From DAOUJI01 sp965197415 (GTDB taxonomy: Bacteria; Chloroflexota; Dehalococcoidia; Lucifugimonadales; JAGWBF01), in the NCBI GenBank assembly GCA_965197415.1, contig OZ240207.1, forward strand, positions 1,550,001 through 1,614,000: a stretch of DNA of 64,000 bases, read 5' to 3'. Made by a program: the position numbers and the translations under genes. Positions 9,444 to 17,899 of the stretch are shown here, piece by piece. The number at the start of each line of letters is the position of its first letter. Position 1 is the first letter of the stretch. Under the pieces are notes generated by a model. That model was not told the DNA's origin. It saw nothing but the letters and a program-made list of their open reading frames with translations, and did not search any database.

Positions 9444-10382
9444 GTGAGCCCCAACCCTACGGCCTTTTTGCGCGGAGAATACATGCCCCTTGAAGAGGCC
9501 AAAGTCGGCATTATGACCCATGCCCTGCACTACGGCACGGGTGTATTTGAAGGCGTGCGGGGCAACTGGAACGCCGAGGCGGAAAGGATATACATCTTCA
9601 GGCTCCGGGAGCACTACGAGCGTCTGCTGCGGGGCTGCAAGATGTTGTTGTTGGACATCCCCTACTCCCTTGACGACCTGTGCAACATCACCGTGGAGCT
9701 TGTGGAACGCTGCGGCCATTCCGAGGACCTGTACATACGCCCCCTCGCCTACAAAGCCGAGGAACGGGTGGCCAACCTTAAGCTCCAGGACTTGTCCAGC
9801 GACTTCTGTCTTGTAGCGGTGCCTTTCGGCAGCTATCTGGGCACCGACATACTGCGCTGCTGCACCTCCTCTTGGCGCAGGGTGGACGACCCCATGATTC
9901 CGGCCCGCTTCAAGATTTCAGGCATATACGTAAACAGCATCCTGGCCAAGACGGAAGCCACCCTCGCCGGATTCGACGAAGCCATCCTTTTGAACCAGGA
10001 CGGCCACGTCTGCGAGGGTTCAGGAGAAAACATCTTCTTGGTCATGGACGGGAAGCTGTACACACCTCCCATCGAGGAGAACGTGCTCCCCGGCATCACC
10101 CGCGACACCATAATCCAGCTGGCCCAATCGGAGCTGGACCTCAACGTTATCGAGGCGAAAATAGACCGAAGCCAGCTGTACATCGCAGATGAGGTCTTCC
10201 TCACCGGCACTGCCGCCCACCTGACTCCCGTCGTCCAAATTGACAGCCGCAACATCGCCGACGGCGAACCCGGCGCCATATCCAGAAAGCTCCAGCGGCT
10301 TTACTTCGACGTAGTCGTTGGGAAGAATCCCAAATACATTCAGTGGTGCACGCCCGCCAACCCCAAAGCTGTCAGGGTCTAG
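9444..10382 (+). CDS. ilvE: Branched-chain amino-acid aminotransferase
   Basis: 312-residue fold-type IV PLP enzyme that interconverts Leu/Ile/Val and their 2-oxo acids, cytosolic. The start is GTG at 9444, 7 nt after GGGAGG; an earlier in-frame ATG gives an arginine-rich extension without homology. Recognisable segments are FLRGEYMPLEEAKVGIMTHA, HYGTGVFEGVRG, the PLP-lysine region ARFKISGIYVNS and CEGSGENIFLV, plus GTAAHLTPV near the end. Together with leuS and the ilv-leu operon at 42-49 kb it completes most of branched-chain amino acid metabolism in the window. Confidence 0.93.
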   Translation: MSPNPTAFLRGEYMPLEEAKVGIMTHALHYGTGVFEGVRGNWNAEAERIYIFRLREHYERLLRGCKMLLLDIPYSLDDLCNITVELVERCGHSEDLYIRPLAYKAEERVANLKLQDLSSDFCLVAVPFGSYLGTDILRCCTSSWRRVDDPMIPARFKISGIYVNSILAKTEATLAGFDEAILLNQDGHVCEGSGENIFLVMDGKLYTPPIEENVLPGITRDTIIQLAQSELDLNVIEAKIDRSQLYIADEVFLTGTAAHLTPVVQIDSRNIADGEPGAISRKLQRLYFDVVVGKNPKYIQWCTPANPKAVRV

Positions 10383-10428
10383 GGACCGTAGTGTCCCACT
10401 GAGAACGCTCAGTTGAGGCGACGATAAC

Positions 10429-11061
10429 TTGGACTGGCTGAACTCTCACTGGGTCATATCCGTGGCGCTGGCCTACTTGCTGGGCTCTGTCCCCTTCGCG
10501 TACCTGGCCGGAAGGCTGGTCAAGGGACAGGACATCCGCCAAGAAGGAGACCGAAACCCCGGCGCCAACAACACCTACCGCATCATTGGGCCCAGGGTGG
10601 GTGTGATCGTGGGGGCTTTGGACGTGGTCAAGGGTGCAGGAGCCGTCCTGATAGCTAGAGAGATAGCGGGCACGACCGAAGCAGCAATGGCCGCAGGGCT
10701 GGCCGTCGTGGTAGGCCACAACTGGCCCATATTCCTCAAGCTGAAGGGCGGTAGGGGCGCCGCCAGCGCCGTAGGGGTCTTTCTGGCGTTGGCGCCGTAC
10801 GTGGCCATGCCCCTCTGCGCCGTGGGATTCATCGTCCTCAAGCTGCTGAAGAGCACTACCGCGGCGGTGGCCATAATCATGGTCCCCATGGCCTTGTTGG
10901 TCTGGCTCGTCCTGAATGAGCCGACGTTGGCAGTCTATTCGGTTGCGCTGCCCGTGCTTATCGGACTGCGCCATTATCAGACCACCCGCAACCAACCTAA
11001 ACCCGCCCCGGAGAACATGCCAGAAACCATGATTGATGGGGAACGCGTCCAGTCCGGTTGA
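10429..11061 (+). CDS. plsY: Glycerol-3-phosphate acyltransferase PlsY
   Basis: 210-residue integral membrane enzyme that transfers an acyl group from acyl-phosphate to glycerol-3-phosphate, the first step of phospholipid synthesis. Motifs are the N-terminal LAYLLGSVPFAYLAGR, the glycine-rich GDRNPGANNTYRIIG, GHNWPIFLKLKGGRGAAS and several hydrophobic helices. The start is TTG at 10429 with GAGGCG about 9 nt upstream. It starts 46 nt after ilvE and its stop overlaps the next start. Confidence 0.92.
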   Translation: MDWLNSHWVISVALAYLLGSVPFAYLAGRLVKGQDIRQEGDRNPGANNTYRIIGPRVGVIVGALDVVKGAGAVLIAREIAGTTEAAMAAGLAVVVGHNWPIFLKLKGGRGAASAVGVFLALAPYVAMPLCAVGFIVLKLLKSTTAAVAIIMVPMALLVWLVLNEPTLAVYSVALPVLIGLRHYQTTRNQPKPAPENMPETMIDGERVQSG

Positions 11062-11495
11062 CCTCAGCGATGCCCGGTCCTTTCGCCCTGGACTTTTTCA
11101 TCCTGGCGTTCCTCATATCTCTGGGGACGCTCCAGATGGCAGCCGCTTACCGCTCCTTACGAGGGCTGCTCTTCGTCCGCAGCAGGACAGCAGCCTTCTT
11201 GTTGGGACTGGCGGTCATGTCCGCCGCCTTCATCTGGTTCTACCTGTCCGAACCCCGCAACATCTCCGACATTGAGGGAGGCATTGACGGCAACCAGTCG
11301 TCGGCCCTCTTCGCCGGAGGGGCAGGGGCCGCCGTTCTGACGACGTTACTGTTGTCGTCTCTGCTGAATCGTTCTTTGGGCCGGAATGCAGGAGAACGAA
11401 ACCAAGACCCCTATCCGCCCGGCCTGGAAGCCCTGGAGCAGACCAACTACGTGAGGGCCTTCAAGGCGGCCATTAGGAGCCTATGGGCCCGCTGA
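11058..11495 (+). CDS. Unrecognised membrane protein with three predicted helices
   Basis: 145 residues, no family recognised. Three hydrophobic segments are visible: FALDFFILAFLISLGTLQMA near the N-terminus, FLLGLAVMSAAFIWFYL near residue 47 and ALFAGGAGAAVLTTLLLSSLL near residue 85. A polar C-terminal tail follows. The TTG at 11058 overlaps the plsY stop (TTGA). An ATG at 11070 is an equally possible start. The end overlaps the next gene by 13 nt, so it belongs to a tight plsY-membrane protein-PAP2 cluster. A role in lipid metabolism is suggested only by position. Confidence 0.6.
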   Translation: MTSAMPGPFALDFFILAFLISLGTLQMAAAYRSLRGLLFVRSRTAAFLLGLAVMSAAFIWFYLSEPRNISDIEGGIDGNQSSALFAGGAGAAVLTTLLLSSLLNRSLGRNAGERNQDPYPPGLEALEQTNYVRAFKAAIRSLWAR

Positions 11496-12073
11496 TAGAC
11501 GCTGACGAGGCGATAGTCCTCTGGCTCAACGGGCTGGCTGGGGACGTCACTCCCCTAGGGAATGCAGTGGAGCTTTTCGTTGGAGACCACTTCATCCCCA
11601 CACTTATCTCCTTGCTTATGCTGGCGTCGTGGTTCATAGAGCGCGACCCGACCCGGCGTGAGAGGACGCAGAAAGCTGTCCTGGCGGCTATGGCCGGCAT
11701 GGGCTTCGCCAGCTTTGTCGTCCTCATGCTGAACATCCCCTTCTTCAGGGACAGGCCTTTCGTCGACCATGACCTCGCCCTGCTCTTCTACCAACCCACC
11801 GACTCCTCTTTTCCGGCCCATCCTGCGGCGGTGGGATTCGCTATGGCCACCGCCGTTTGGCAAGGACACCGGAAAACGGGCGCGGTCATGTACTTGCTGG
11901 CCGCGGTCTGGGGGCTGTCTCGAATAACCGCCGGAGTGTTCTATCCCACCGACGTAGTTGTCGGCGGCCTCATTGGGGTCGTCATGGGCTATTTGACGTG
12001 GCGGTGGTTTATGCTAATCGAACCCCTGCCAAGTTTGGTGATCAGGGCCGCTCGACGGTTTCACCTGGCGTGA
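11483..12073 (+). CDS. PAP2-superfamily protein lacking canonical catalytic residues
   Basis: 196-residue membrane protein with the six-helix PAP2 layout. AGGAG lies 3 nt before the ATG. The three phosphatase motifs are recognisable but altered. Motif 1 has N84 where KxxxxxxRP has lysine (R91-P92 kept). Motif 2 reads SFPAHPA, with H113 kept. Motif 3 reads SRITAGVFYPTD, with F153 where the nucleophilic histidine belongs and D157 kept. Classical PAP2 enzymes dephosphorylate phosphatidate or undecaprenyl pyrophosphate at the outer membrane face. Here catalysis is doubtful. It sits in the plsY cluster. Confidence 0.78.
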   Translation: MGPLIDADEAIVLWLNGLAGDVTPLGNAVELFVGDHFIPTLISLLMLASWFIERDPTRRERTQKAVLAAMAGMGFASFVVLMLNIPFFRDRPFVDHDLALLFYQPTDSSFPAHPAAVGFAMATAVWQGHRKTGAVMYLLAAVWGLSRITAGVFYPTDVVVGGLIGVVMGYLTWRWFMLIEPLPSLVIRAARRFHLA

Positions 12074-12157
12074 GTTCCGGTCGGGCCAGCTTGCTCAGAT
12101 TCATCTTCTGCTCTAACATACATCCACAGATTCACACTCGCACGGGAGCCTTGGTCA

Positions 12158-14632
12158 ATGACCGTGAAACAGGTGGAACTCAGGTACAGTCCAAAGGAGA
12201 TGGACCGCAAGTGGCAAAGCCGCTGGGAGCAGGACGGCCTCCACAAGGTCCGCGACGACGACCCCAGGCCGAAGTGGTACGAGCTGACCATGTACCCCTA
12301 TCCATCGGGCGACCTGCACATCGGCCACTGGTACGTCATGGCGCCGTCGGACTGCCACGCCCGGTTCCGGCGGATGCAGGGCTACAACGTTCTCCACCCC
12401 ATCGGCTTCGACGCTTTCGGGCTGCCTGCTGAGAACGCCGCAATACAGCGGGGCATCCATCCCTTTACCTGGACCATGTCCAACATCGAGAGGATGCGCA
12501 CGCAGCTCCGTTCGATAGGGGCTGTCTACGACTGGGACCGTGAGGTGATTTGCTGCCTGCCCGAATACTACAAGTGGAACCAGTGGTTCTTCATTAAGCT
12601 CTACGAAAACGGTCTCGCCTACAGGGGACAGGCGCCGGTGGTATGGTGCCCTTCCTGCCAAACCGTTCTGGCAAACGAGCAGGTGGTCAACGGACGCTGT
12701 GAGCGATGCGAGACTCCCATCACACGCCGCGACCTTGAACAGTGGTTCTTCAAGATCACCGACTACGCCGAGCAGCTGCTGGACTTCAGCGGCCTGGAAG
12801 ACTGGCCCGAAAAGATTCTCACCATGCAGCGCAACTGGGTGGGAAGAAGCGAGGGAGTGGAAATAAGCTTCGACATATCCCACCTGGGAGCCGGCCAGGA
12901 GGAGATTCGAACCTTCACCACTCGCATCGACACCATCTACGGGGTCACCTTCCTCGTGCTTGCCCCGGAGCACCCGTTGGTCCCCCAATTGACGACTGCC
13001 GACAAGCAGGCCGAGGTGGAAGCCTACTTGGACGAGACCCGCCGCCAGACGGAGATAGCCCGCCTGTCCGCCGACAAGGAGAAGTCGGGAGTCTTCCTGG
13101 GTTCCTACGCGATCAATCGGGTCAACGGCGACAGGGTCCCGATATTCACCGCCGACTACGCCCTGATGAGCTATGGCTCAGGAGCCGTCATGGGCGTGCC
13201 AGCCCACGACCAGCGGGACTATGAGTTCGCCCTGAAATACGGGCTGCCCATCCGCGTGGTCGTCGCTCCTCCCGATTGGGGCGGGCAGGAACTGCCGGAA
13301 GCGTACGTGGATGAGGGAGTCATGGCGGCCTCGGACCAATTCGACGGCATGCCCAGCGCCCAGGGCAAGGAGGCCATCGCCGACTACGTGGAAGCCCAGG
13401 ACTGGGGGAAGCGTGGAATCTCCTACAGAATCCGGGACTGGCTCATCTCACGGCAACGGTACTGGGGTACGCCCATCCCCGTGGTCTACTGCCAGAAGTG
13501 CGGGACAGTGACCGTGCCCGAGGAGGACCTGCCCGTCCTTCTGCCGGAAGACGCCGAATTTAAGCCCACAGGCGAGTCACCCCTGGCGTCCAACGCTTCT
13601 TTCGTCAACGCTGAATGCCCTAAGTGCGGCGGTCCGGCCAAACGGGAGACGGACACCATGGACACCTTCGTAGACTCCTCCTGGTACATGCAGCGTTTCA
13701 CCAGCGCCAACTACGACGACGGCGCATTCGACGTCAACGTCCTCAAGCAGTGGATGCCCACCAAACAGTACACTGGAGGGGCTGAGCACGCCGTCATGCA
13801 TCTGCTCTACTCCCGATTCTTTACCAAGGCCCTCCGCGATATAGGAATTCTCGACTTCGACGAGCCCTTCCTCCGGCTCTACAACCAAGGGATCATGCTA
13901 GGCGAAGACCACGAGAAGATGAGCAAGAGCCGGGGCAACGTGATCAACCCTGACGACTACGTGGAGTCCCTTGGGGCCGATTCCATGCGCTGCTTCCTCA
14001 TGTTCCTGGGACCCTGGGACCAAGGAGGACCCTGGAGCACGTCGGGAATCAACGGCGTAGCCCGGTGGCTCAACCGTGTGTGGGAGCTTTGCCGCAGCGA
14101 CGCGTCCGACTTGGACGGGTCTCCCACCGAGCCGCAAGCCGTGAAGAACACGGTGCGGATGCTTCACCAGACCGTCAAGAAGTGCCATAACGACCTGGAC
14201 AAGTTCAAGTTCAACACGTCCATAGCGTTCCTGATGGAGCTTTCCAACGAGATGTCGCGCCGGTGGAACGCCGCCGACCTGGACTCGCATACCTGGCGCG
14301 ATTGCGTGGAGAAGTTCCTGCTGATGCTGGCGCCCTTCGCTCCGCACCTGGCCGAGGAGCTCTGGGAGCAGACTGGCCACGAGTACAGCGTCCACGACCG
14401 GCTCTTTCCTCAGTGGGATGATGACTTGGCCGCTGAAGAAGAAATCACGCTGGTGGTCCAAGTCAACGGCAAGCTGCGCGACCGCCTGCAAGTCTCTGTA
14501 GACATCACAGAGGACGAGGCCAAAGAGAAGGCGATGGATGCCCTCCGCCTAAGAAAACACCTGGCCGAGGGCCAGGAACCCCGCCGCGTCGTCTACGTCC
14601 CCGGCCGCCTCGTAAACGTCGTCCTAGGCTAG
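12158..14632 (+). CDS. leuS: Leucyl-tRNA synthetase
   Basis: 824-residue class Ia aminoacyl-tRNA synthetase that charges tRNA-Leu. The HIGH motif is at residues 54-57 (YPSGDLHIGHWYV). A zinc-type CPSCQ/CERCE region follows near residue 165, then the CP1 editing domain with TTRIDTIYGVTF and GSGAVMGVPAHDQRD, then KMSKSRGNVINPDDY near residue 587. The C-terminal anticodon-binding and LVVQVNGKLRDR segments are present. The length is typical of bacterial LeuS. The ATG at 12158 follows GGGAG by about 10 nt. Confidence 0.97.
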   Translation: MTVKQVELRYSPKEMDRKWQSRWEQDGLHKVRDDDPRPKWYELTMYPYPSGDLHIGHWYVMAPSDCHARFRRMQGYNVLHPIGFDAFGLPAENAAIQRGIHPFTWTMSNIERMRTQLRSIGAVYDWDREVICCLPEYYKWNQWFFIKLYENGLAYRGQAPVVWCPSCQTVLANEQVVNGRCERCETPITRRDLEQWFFKITDYAEQLLDFSGLEDWPEKILTMQRNWVGRSEGVEISFDISHLGAGQEEIRTFTTRIDTIYGVTFLVLAPEHPLVPQLTTADKQAEVEAYLDETRRQTEIARLSADKEKSGVFLGSYAINRVNGDRVPIFTADYALMSYGSGAVMGVPAHDQRDYEFALKYGLPIRVVVAPPDWGGQELPEAYVDEGVMAASDQFDGMPSAQGKEAIADYVEAQDWGKRGISYRIRDWLISRQRYWGTPIPVVYCQKCGTVTVPEEDLPVLLPEDAEFKPTGESPLASNASFVNAECPKCGGPAKRETDTMDTFVDSSWYMQRFTSANYDDGAFDVNVLKQWMPTKQYTGGAEHAVMHLLYSRFFTKALRDIGILDFDEPFLRLYNQGIMLGEDHEKMSKSRGNVINPDDYVESLGADSMRCFLMFLGPWDQGGPWSTSGINGVARWLNRVWELCRSDASDLDGSPTEPQAVKNTVRMLHQTVKKCHNDLDKFKFNTSIAFLMELSNEMSRRWNAADLDSHTWRDCVEKFLLMLAPFAPHLAEELWEQTGHEYSVHDRLFPQWDDDLAAEEEITLVVQVNGKLRDRLQVSVDITEDEAKEKAMDALRLRKHLAEGQEPRRVVYVPGRLVNVVLG

Positions 14633-14741
14633 CCGCCTCACATCGCCATTCGGCCTGGTTCTGTCGAAGGCCCGTCCTCCCACGCCTTCCCCGTTGTATG
14701 GTAGGATTAGGCGCCAAATACGTGTCCCAAGGAGATGTCCC

Positions 14742-16385
14742 ATGAAAGGCAACACGGCCATCGCCAACATCCTCAAGCTGGAAAACACAGACTACCTATT
14801 CTGCTATCCCGCCAACCTCCTCATCGAGGAAGCGGCCAAAGCCGACATCGAACCCATCATGTCCCGCACGGAGCGCACCACCGTCAACATGGCCGACGGG
14901 TACAGCCGCATCAACAACGGCCGTAAGCTCGGAGTGGTCGTCACCCAGTCAGGGCCGGGGGCGGAGAACGCAGTGGGAGGCATCGCCCACGCCTACGCCG
15001 AATCGGTGCCAATCCTCGTGCTGCCGGGCGGGACGCCTCGAGGCTCCGCGGGCCAGCCCCCCGATTTCAGCGCCGTGGACAACTACCGTGGCATCACGAA
15101 GTGGACGGCCCAAATCAACCAGACCGAAAGAATTCCCGAGCTCATGCGGCGGGCCTACACCCAGCTGAAATCAGGGCGCGGAGGCCCCGTGGCCCTCGAG
15201 GTGCCGCAGGACGTGGGAGGGGACGAATTGGACGAGGCCGCCTTCGACTACAGGCCCGTCAAGGCCCTACGGAGCATGGGAGACCCCGAGGACATCGCCG
15301 CCGCCGCTCGCGCCATACTGTCAGCCAAGAGGCCCGTCATATTCGCCGGACAAGGAGTGCTTTGGGCCGAGGCGTCGGAGGAGCTTAAGGAGTTCGCGGA
15401 ACTAGTCAACTGCCCGGTCATGACCACCAACCCCGGCAAGAGCTCTTTCCCCGAAGACCATCCCCTTGCTCTTGGCACGGCGGCCCGGACGATGACCAGG
15501 ATGGCGAGGGTCTTCATGGAAAAGTCGGACCTCATCTTTGGGGTCGGGGCGGGTTTCGCCTCCAACCTGGCCAACGCAACCGTTCCATCAGGCAAGACGC
15601 TTGTGCAGTGCACCGTCGACGTGGCCGACCTGAACAAGCGGCTTCCAATCGACCACGCCGTCGTAGGGGACGCCAAGCTGGTGCTGCAACAGCTCATCGA
15701 AGAGGTGAAGAAGCAGGCGGGACCGGACGGCAAGAGGGGTGATGACTCGGTCGCCCAGGAGATAAAGCAGGTCAAGGACGAGTGGCTGGAGGAGTGGATG
15801 CCCCTGCTTACGTCCAACGAAACGCCCATCAATCCCTACAGGGTCATCTGGGACTTCATGCACACCGTAGACCGCACCAAGACCATCCTGACCCACGACT
15901 CCGGCCACCCCAGAGACCAGACCATACCCTTCTACGAGGCCATAGTCCCCAGGGGCTACATCGGATGGGGCAACTCCAGCCAGCTGGGGTACTCCATCGG
16001 AGTCGCCATGGGAGTCAAGCTGGGGGCCAAGGAGAAGACGGTGGCCACCATCATGGGAGACGCCGCCATAGGCATGGCCGGGATGGACATTGAGACGGCC
16101 GCGCGGCACAAGATTCCCATTCTCATCATAGTGCTTAACAACCACGTCCTCTCGGGCTACTCGGCCAACTACCCGGTGGCTGCCGAGAAGTACGCCTTCA
16201 CCAACCTCTACGGCCAGTACGCCGACCTGGCCAGGGCCCTGGGCTCCTACAGCGAGCGAGTCGAGGACCCAGCCGAAATCGTGCCCGCCATCAAGAGGGC
16301 CCAGGCTGCGATGGACGCAGGGCAGCCCGCGCTGCTGGAGTTCATGACCAAGGAGGAGAACACCCTCTCCCACCACACACGGTAG
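14742..16385 (+). CDS. Thiamine diphosphate-dependent enzyme (acetolactate synthase / benzoylformate decarboxylase-like)
   Basis: 547 residues with the three domains of the ThDP decarboxylase family. The N-terminal domain carries the catalytic glutamate in RTERTTVNMADGYSR and a QSGPGAENAVGG stretch. The central domain includes RPVIFAGQGVLWAEA. The C-terminal ThDP-binding motif starts GDAAIGMAGMDIETAARHK and ends at VLNN. The ATG at 14742 is chosen because AAGGAG lies 9 nt upstream. It is distinct from IlvB at 42.2 kb. The substrate cannot be read from sequence: a 2-oxo acid decarboxylase or a carboligase is equally possible. It stands alone downstream of leuS. Confidence 0.85.
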   Translation: MKGNTAIANILKLENTDYLFCYPANLLIEEAAKADIEPIMSRTERTTVNMADGYSRINNGRKLGVVVTQSGPGAENAVGGIAHAYAESVPILVLPGGTPRGSAGQPPDFSAVDNYRGITKWTAQINQTERIPELMRRAYTQLKSGRGGPVALEVPQDVGGDELDEAAFDYRPVKALRSMGDPEDIAAAARAILSAKRPVIFAGQGVLWAEASEELKEFAELVNCPVMTTNPGKSSFPEDHPLALGTAARTMTRMARVFMEKSDLIFGVGAGFASNLANATVPSGKTLVQCTVDVADLNKRLPIDHAVVGDAKLVLQQLIEEVKKQAGPDGKRGDDSVAQEIKQVKDEWLEEWMPLLTSNETPINPYRVIWDFMHTVDRTKTILTHDSGHPRDQTIPFYEAIVPRGYIGWGNSSQLGYSIGVAMGVKLGAKEKTVATIMGDAAIGMAGMDIETAARHKIPILIIVLNNHVLSGYSANYPVAAEKYAFTNLYGQYADLARALGSYSERVEDPAEIVPAIKRAQAAMDAGQPALLEFMTKEENTLSHHTR

Positions 16386-16506
16386 GCTCATATCTCGCAC
16401 AACTGTGTCAGGACGGTGTATACAGGCATAGCGCGTTGGTGTATCTTTAGGCTAATTGGATCGCGAGCCTCAACGGCGGTTGGGGCTATAGTGAACGAGA
16501 GTATTG

Positions 16507-16692
16507 ATGGCGACGATAGAAGAGCGGGTCAGTCACATTGAAGGGGCCTCCGGACAGTGGGCGACCAAGTCTGACTTGGCTGAGTTGAAAGCGGAGTTGA
16601 AGGGCGACATCAGCAGCGTGATCAAGTGGATGGCCATGGTGCAACTAGGCGGACTGGCAGCCATAGCCGCCATCATGGGATTCCTCGCCTAG
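16507..16692 (+). CDS. Small coiled-coil/membrane-anchor protein, copy 1
   Basis: 61 residues: an amphipathic, charged N-terminal helix (MATIEERVSHIEGASGQWAT, then LAELKAELKGDISSVIKW) and one C-terminal hydrophobic segment (VQLGGLAAIAAIMGFLA). It has a paralogue at 17544-17783 with 18 more residues in the coiled-coil part. Both are conserved in frame despite many silent differences, which supports their being real genes. The layout resembles small DUF-type proteins with a coiled coil and a tail anchor; no function is assigned. Confidence 0.65.
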   Translation: MATIEERVSHIEGASGQWATKSDLAELKAELKGDISSVIKWMAMVQLGGLAAIAAIMGFLA

Positions 16693-16718
16693 GCCAGACA
16701 AACCTAGTTGACGTGACG

Positions 16719-16810
16719 TCAGTCCCAGGCGGACTGGTCCTGACCTGAATATTGGCGCATGGTCATTCCGCCGTCGATTACCAGCATGTGCCCTGTGATG
16801 TAGTCGGCCT
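16719..16810 (-). pseudogene. 3' fragment of an SDR oxidoreductase (duplicate of the gene at 17808)
   Basis: Reads in frame ADYITGHMLVIDGGMTMRQY, then SGQDQSAWD and a stop, identical at protein level to the C-terminus of the SDR at 17808-18590. It is cut at its 5' side, where similarity stops abruptly at 16810. It is therefore a relic left by the segmental duplication and not a gene. Confidence 0.9.
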
Positions 16811-16886
16811 GTCTAAATCACAAAACATCATCCGGCCCGGGACTTCAAAACTACAAGGCTGTATTAGAAGGGGCGCCGGACTGAGC

Positions 16887-17162
16887 TTATCGGGTGACGG
16901 CCAGCCGAACGTTCAGTGTATCAAGGACTTTGAACAACGTGTCGATGCGTGGATTGCCGTCGCTGGAGAGGGACCTGTACAGAGCTTGCCTCCCCAGGCC
17001 TGTAGATTCGGAGACGGAGGTCATTCCTTTAGCGCGCGCTACATCACCGATTGCCTTGGCGAAGAACGCCGGGGCATTCTCCTCCAGAGCCGCATTGAGG
17101 TACTCTATCAACGCCTCATCGTTGTCGAGAAAATCGACCGCGTCGAACTTTTTGAGTTTCAT
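16887..17162 (-). CDS. Addiction-module antidote protein (HigA/HI1420-like), orphan
   Basis: 91 residues of the COG3636-type antidote family: KLKKFDAVDFLDNDEALIEY, then ALEENAPAFFAKAIGDVARA, then a helix-turn-helix (STGLGRQALYRSLS) and the typical ending GNPRIDTLFKVLDTLNVRLAV. The ATG at 17162 is preceded by GGGAG at 7 nt. Such antidotes normally follow a RelE-like toxin gene directly. None is present upstream on this strand. It lies between the two halves of the segmental duplication, in DNA of lower GC, so it probably came with the rearrangement. Self-repression of its promoter is typical of the family. Confidence 0.82.
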   Translation of the reverse strand: MKLKKFDAVDFLDNDEALIEYLNAALEENAPAFFAKAIGDVARAKGMTSVSESTGLGRQALYRSLSSDGNPRIDTLFKVLDTLNVRLAVTR

Positions 17163-17543
17163 CGTTTTCTCCCTAGAGTTCACATATTCACTGTCTTATA
17201 TAAGGGACATATTGTCAAGCGGAATATCGCCTCCACGCCTTAGCAGCGGGCTAGCGGATATTCCTTGCCGCTCACATCGTTAGGGGAATGGCGGACATTC
17301 AATCTCACGTAGATAGGCCCCTCGAAGGTATTGTCTCTTTTCCCAAGCGTCTGGGTTCCCGCCTCCGTTCGAAGCACGGGGGGGAGGGCACAAGCGAGCG
17401 TCTGTGGGACTGTAGAACCCCTTTGGCTGCGCTGGTACAACGGTGTCAGGCCGGTGTATACAGATATAGCCTGTTGGTGTATCTTTAGGAAAATTGGATC
17501 GCGAGCCTCAACGGCAGTCGGGGCTATAGTATACGAGAGTATT
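17163..17543. other. Intergenic stretch between antitoxin and small-protein copy 2
   Basis: No gene is supported here. Near 17213-17218 the minus strand has TTGACA with a TATAAG 12 nt on, which may be part of the antitoxin promoter although the spacing is too short for a standard sigma-70 site. From 17437 onward the sequence is the leader of the duplicated block. A 66-codon minus-strand reading (17240-17440) has no RelE-like features. Confidence 0.5.
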
Positions 17544-17899
17544 GTGGCGACGATAGAAGAGCGGGTCAGTCACCTTGAGGGCGCCTCCGGACAGTGGGCG
17601 ACCAAATCTGACATAGCCCTGTTAAAGTCAGACCTCGCCGCAGTCGAGACCAGACTGACCAAGGACATCGGAGACTTGCGAGCAGAGTTAAAAGGCGACA
17701 TCAGCAGCGTCGTCAAATGGATGGCCATGTTTCAACTCGGCGGCTTGGCAGCAATAGCCGCCATCATGGGATTCCTGGCTTAGGAAGACCACGCAACCGG
17801 CGCAACGTCAGTCCCAGGCGGACTGGTCCTGGCCTGAATACTGGCGCATGGTCATGCCGCCGTCGATTACCAGCATGTGGCCGGTGATGTAGTCGGCCT
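17437..17899 (+). repeat. Copy 2 of the segmental duplication
   Basis: Parental-looking copy of the block at 16398-16810. It contains the leader, the longer version of the small membrane-anchor gene and the 3' end of the complete SDR gene. Compared with copy 1 it has 54 additional bases inside the small ORF, in frame, encoding extra coiled-coil sequence. Confidence 0.9.
17544..17783 (+). CDS. Small coiled-coil/membrane-anchor protein, copy 2
   Basis: 79 residues starting at GTG 17544, in the same position as the ATG of its paralogue at 16507. Sequence order: VATIEERVSHLEGASGQWAT, a coiled-coil stretch (LKSDLAAVETRLTKDIGDLR), LRAELKGDISSVVKW and a hydrophobic end (FQLGGLAAIAAIMGFLA). The 18-residue insertion relative to copy 1 lengthens the coiled coil. 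Function unknown; a tail-anchored scaffold is one possibility. Confidence 0.65.
   Translation: MATIEERVSHLEGASGQWATKSDIALLKSDLAAVETRLTKDIGDLRAELKGDISSVVKWMAMFQLGGLAAIAAIMGFLA

Larger units (their letters stand above)
16398..16810 (+). repeat. Copy 1 of a segmental duplication (small membrane protein plus SDR tail)
   Basis: This block matches 17437-17899 at roughly 85-90% by eye. The shared material comprises a leader (TGGTGTATCTTTAGG, then ATTGGATCGCGAGCCTCAAC), a small ORF and the last 30 codons of the SDR gene lying opposite. Copy 2 carries the intact SDR, so copy 1 is the derived or truncated copy on its right side. The match ends at TAGTCGGCCT in both copies. Confidence 0.9.

Noticed and set aside
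12155..12988. Long antisense reading (277 codons) opposite leuS
   Set aside because: It lies wholly over a strongly supported gene and has no family features; GC-rich third positions create such shadows.
17240..17440. Minus-strand 66-codon reading upstream of the orphan antitoxin as a possible toxin
   Set aside because: No RelE/ParE-like pattern, no ribosome-binding site, and part of it is in the duplicated leader.
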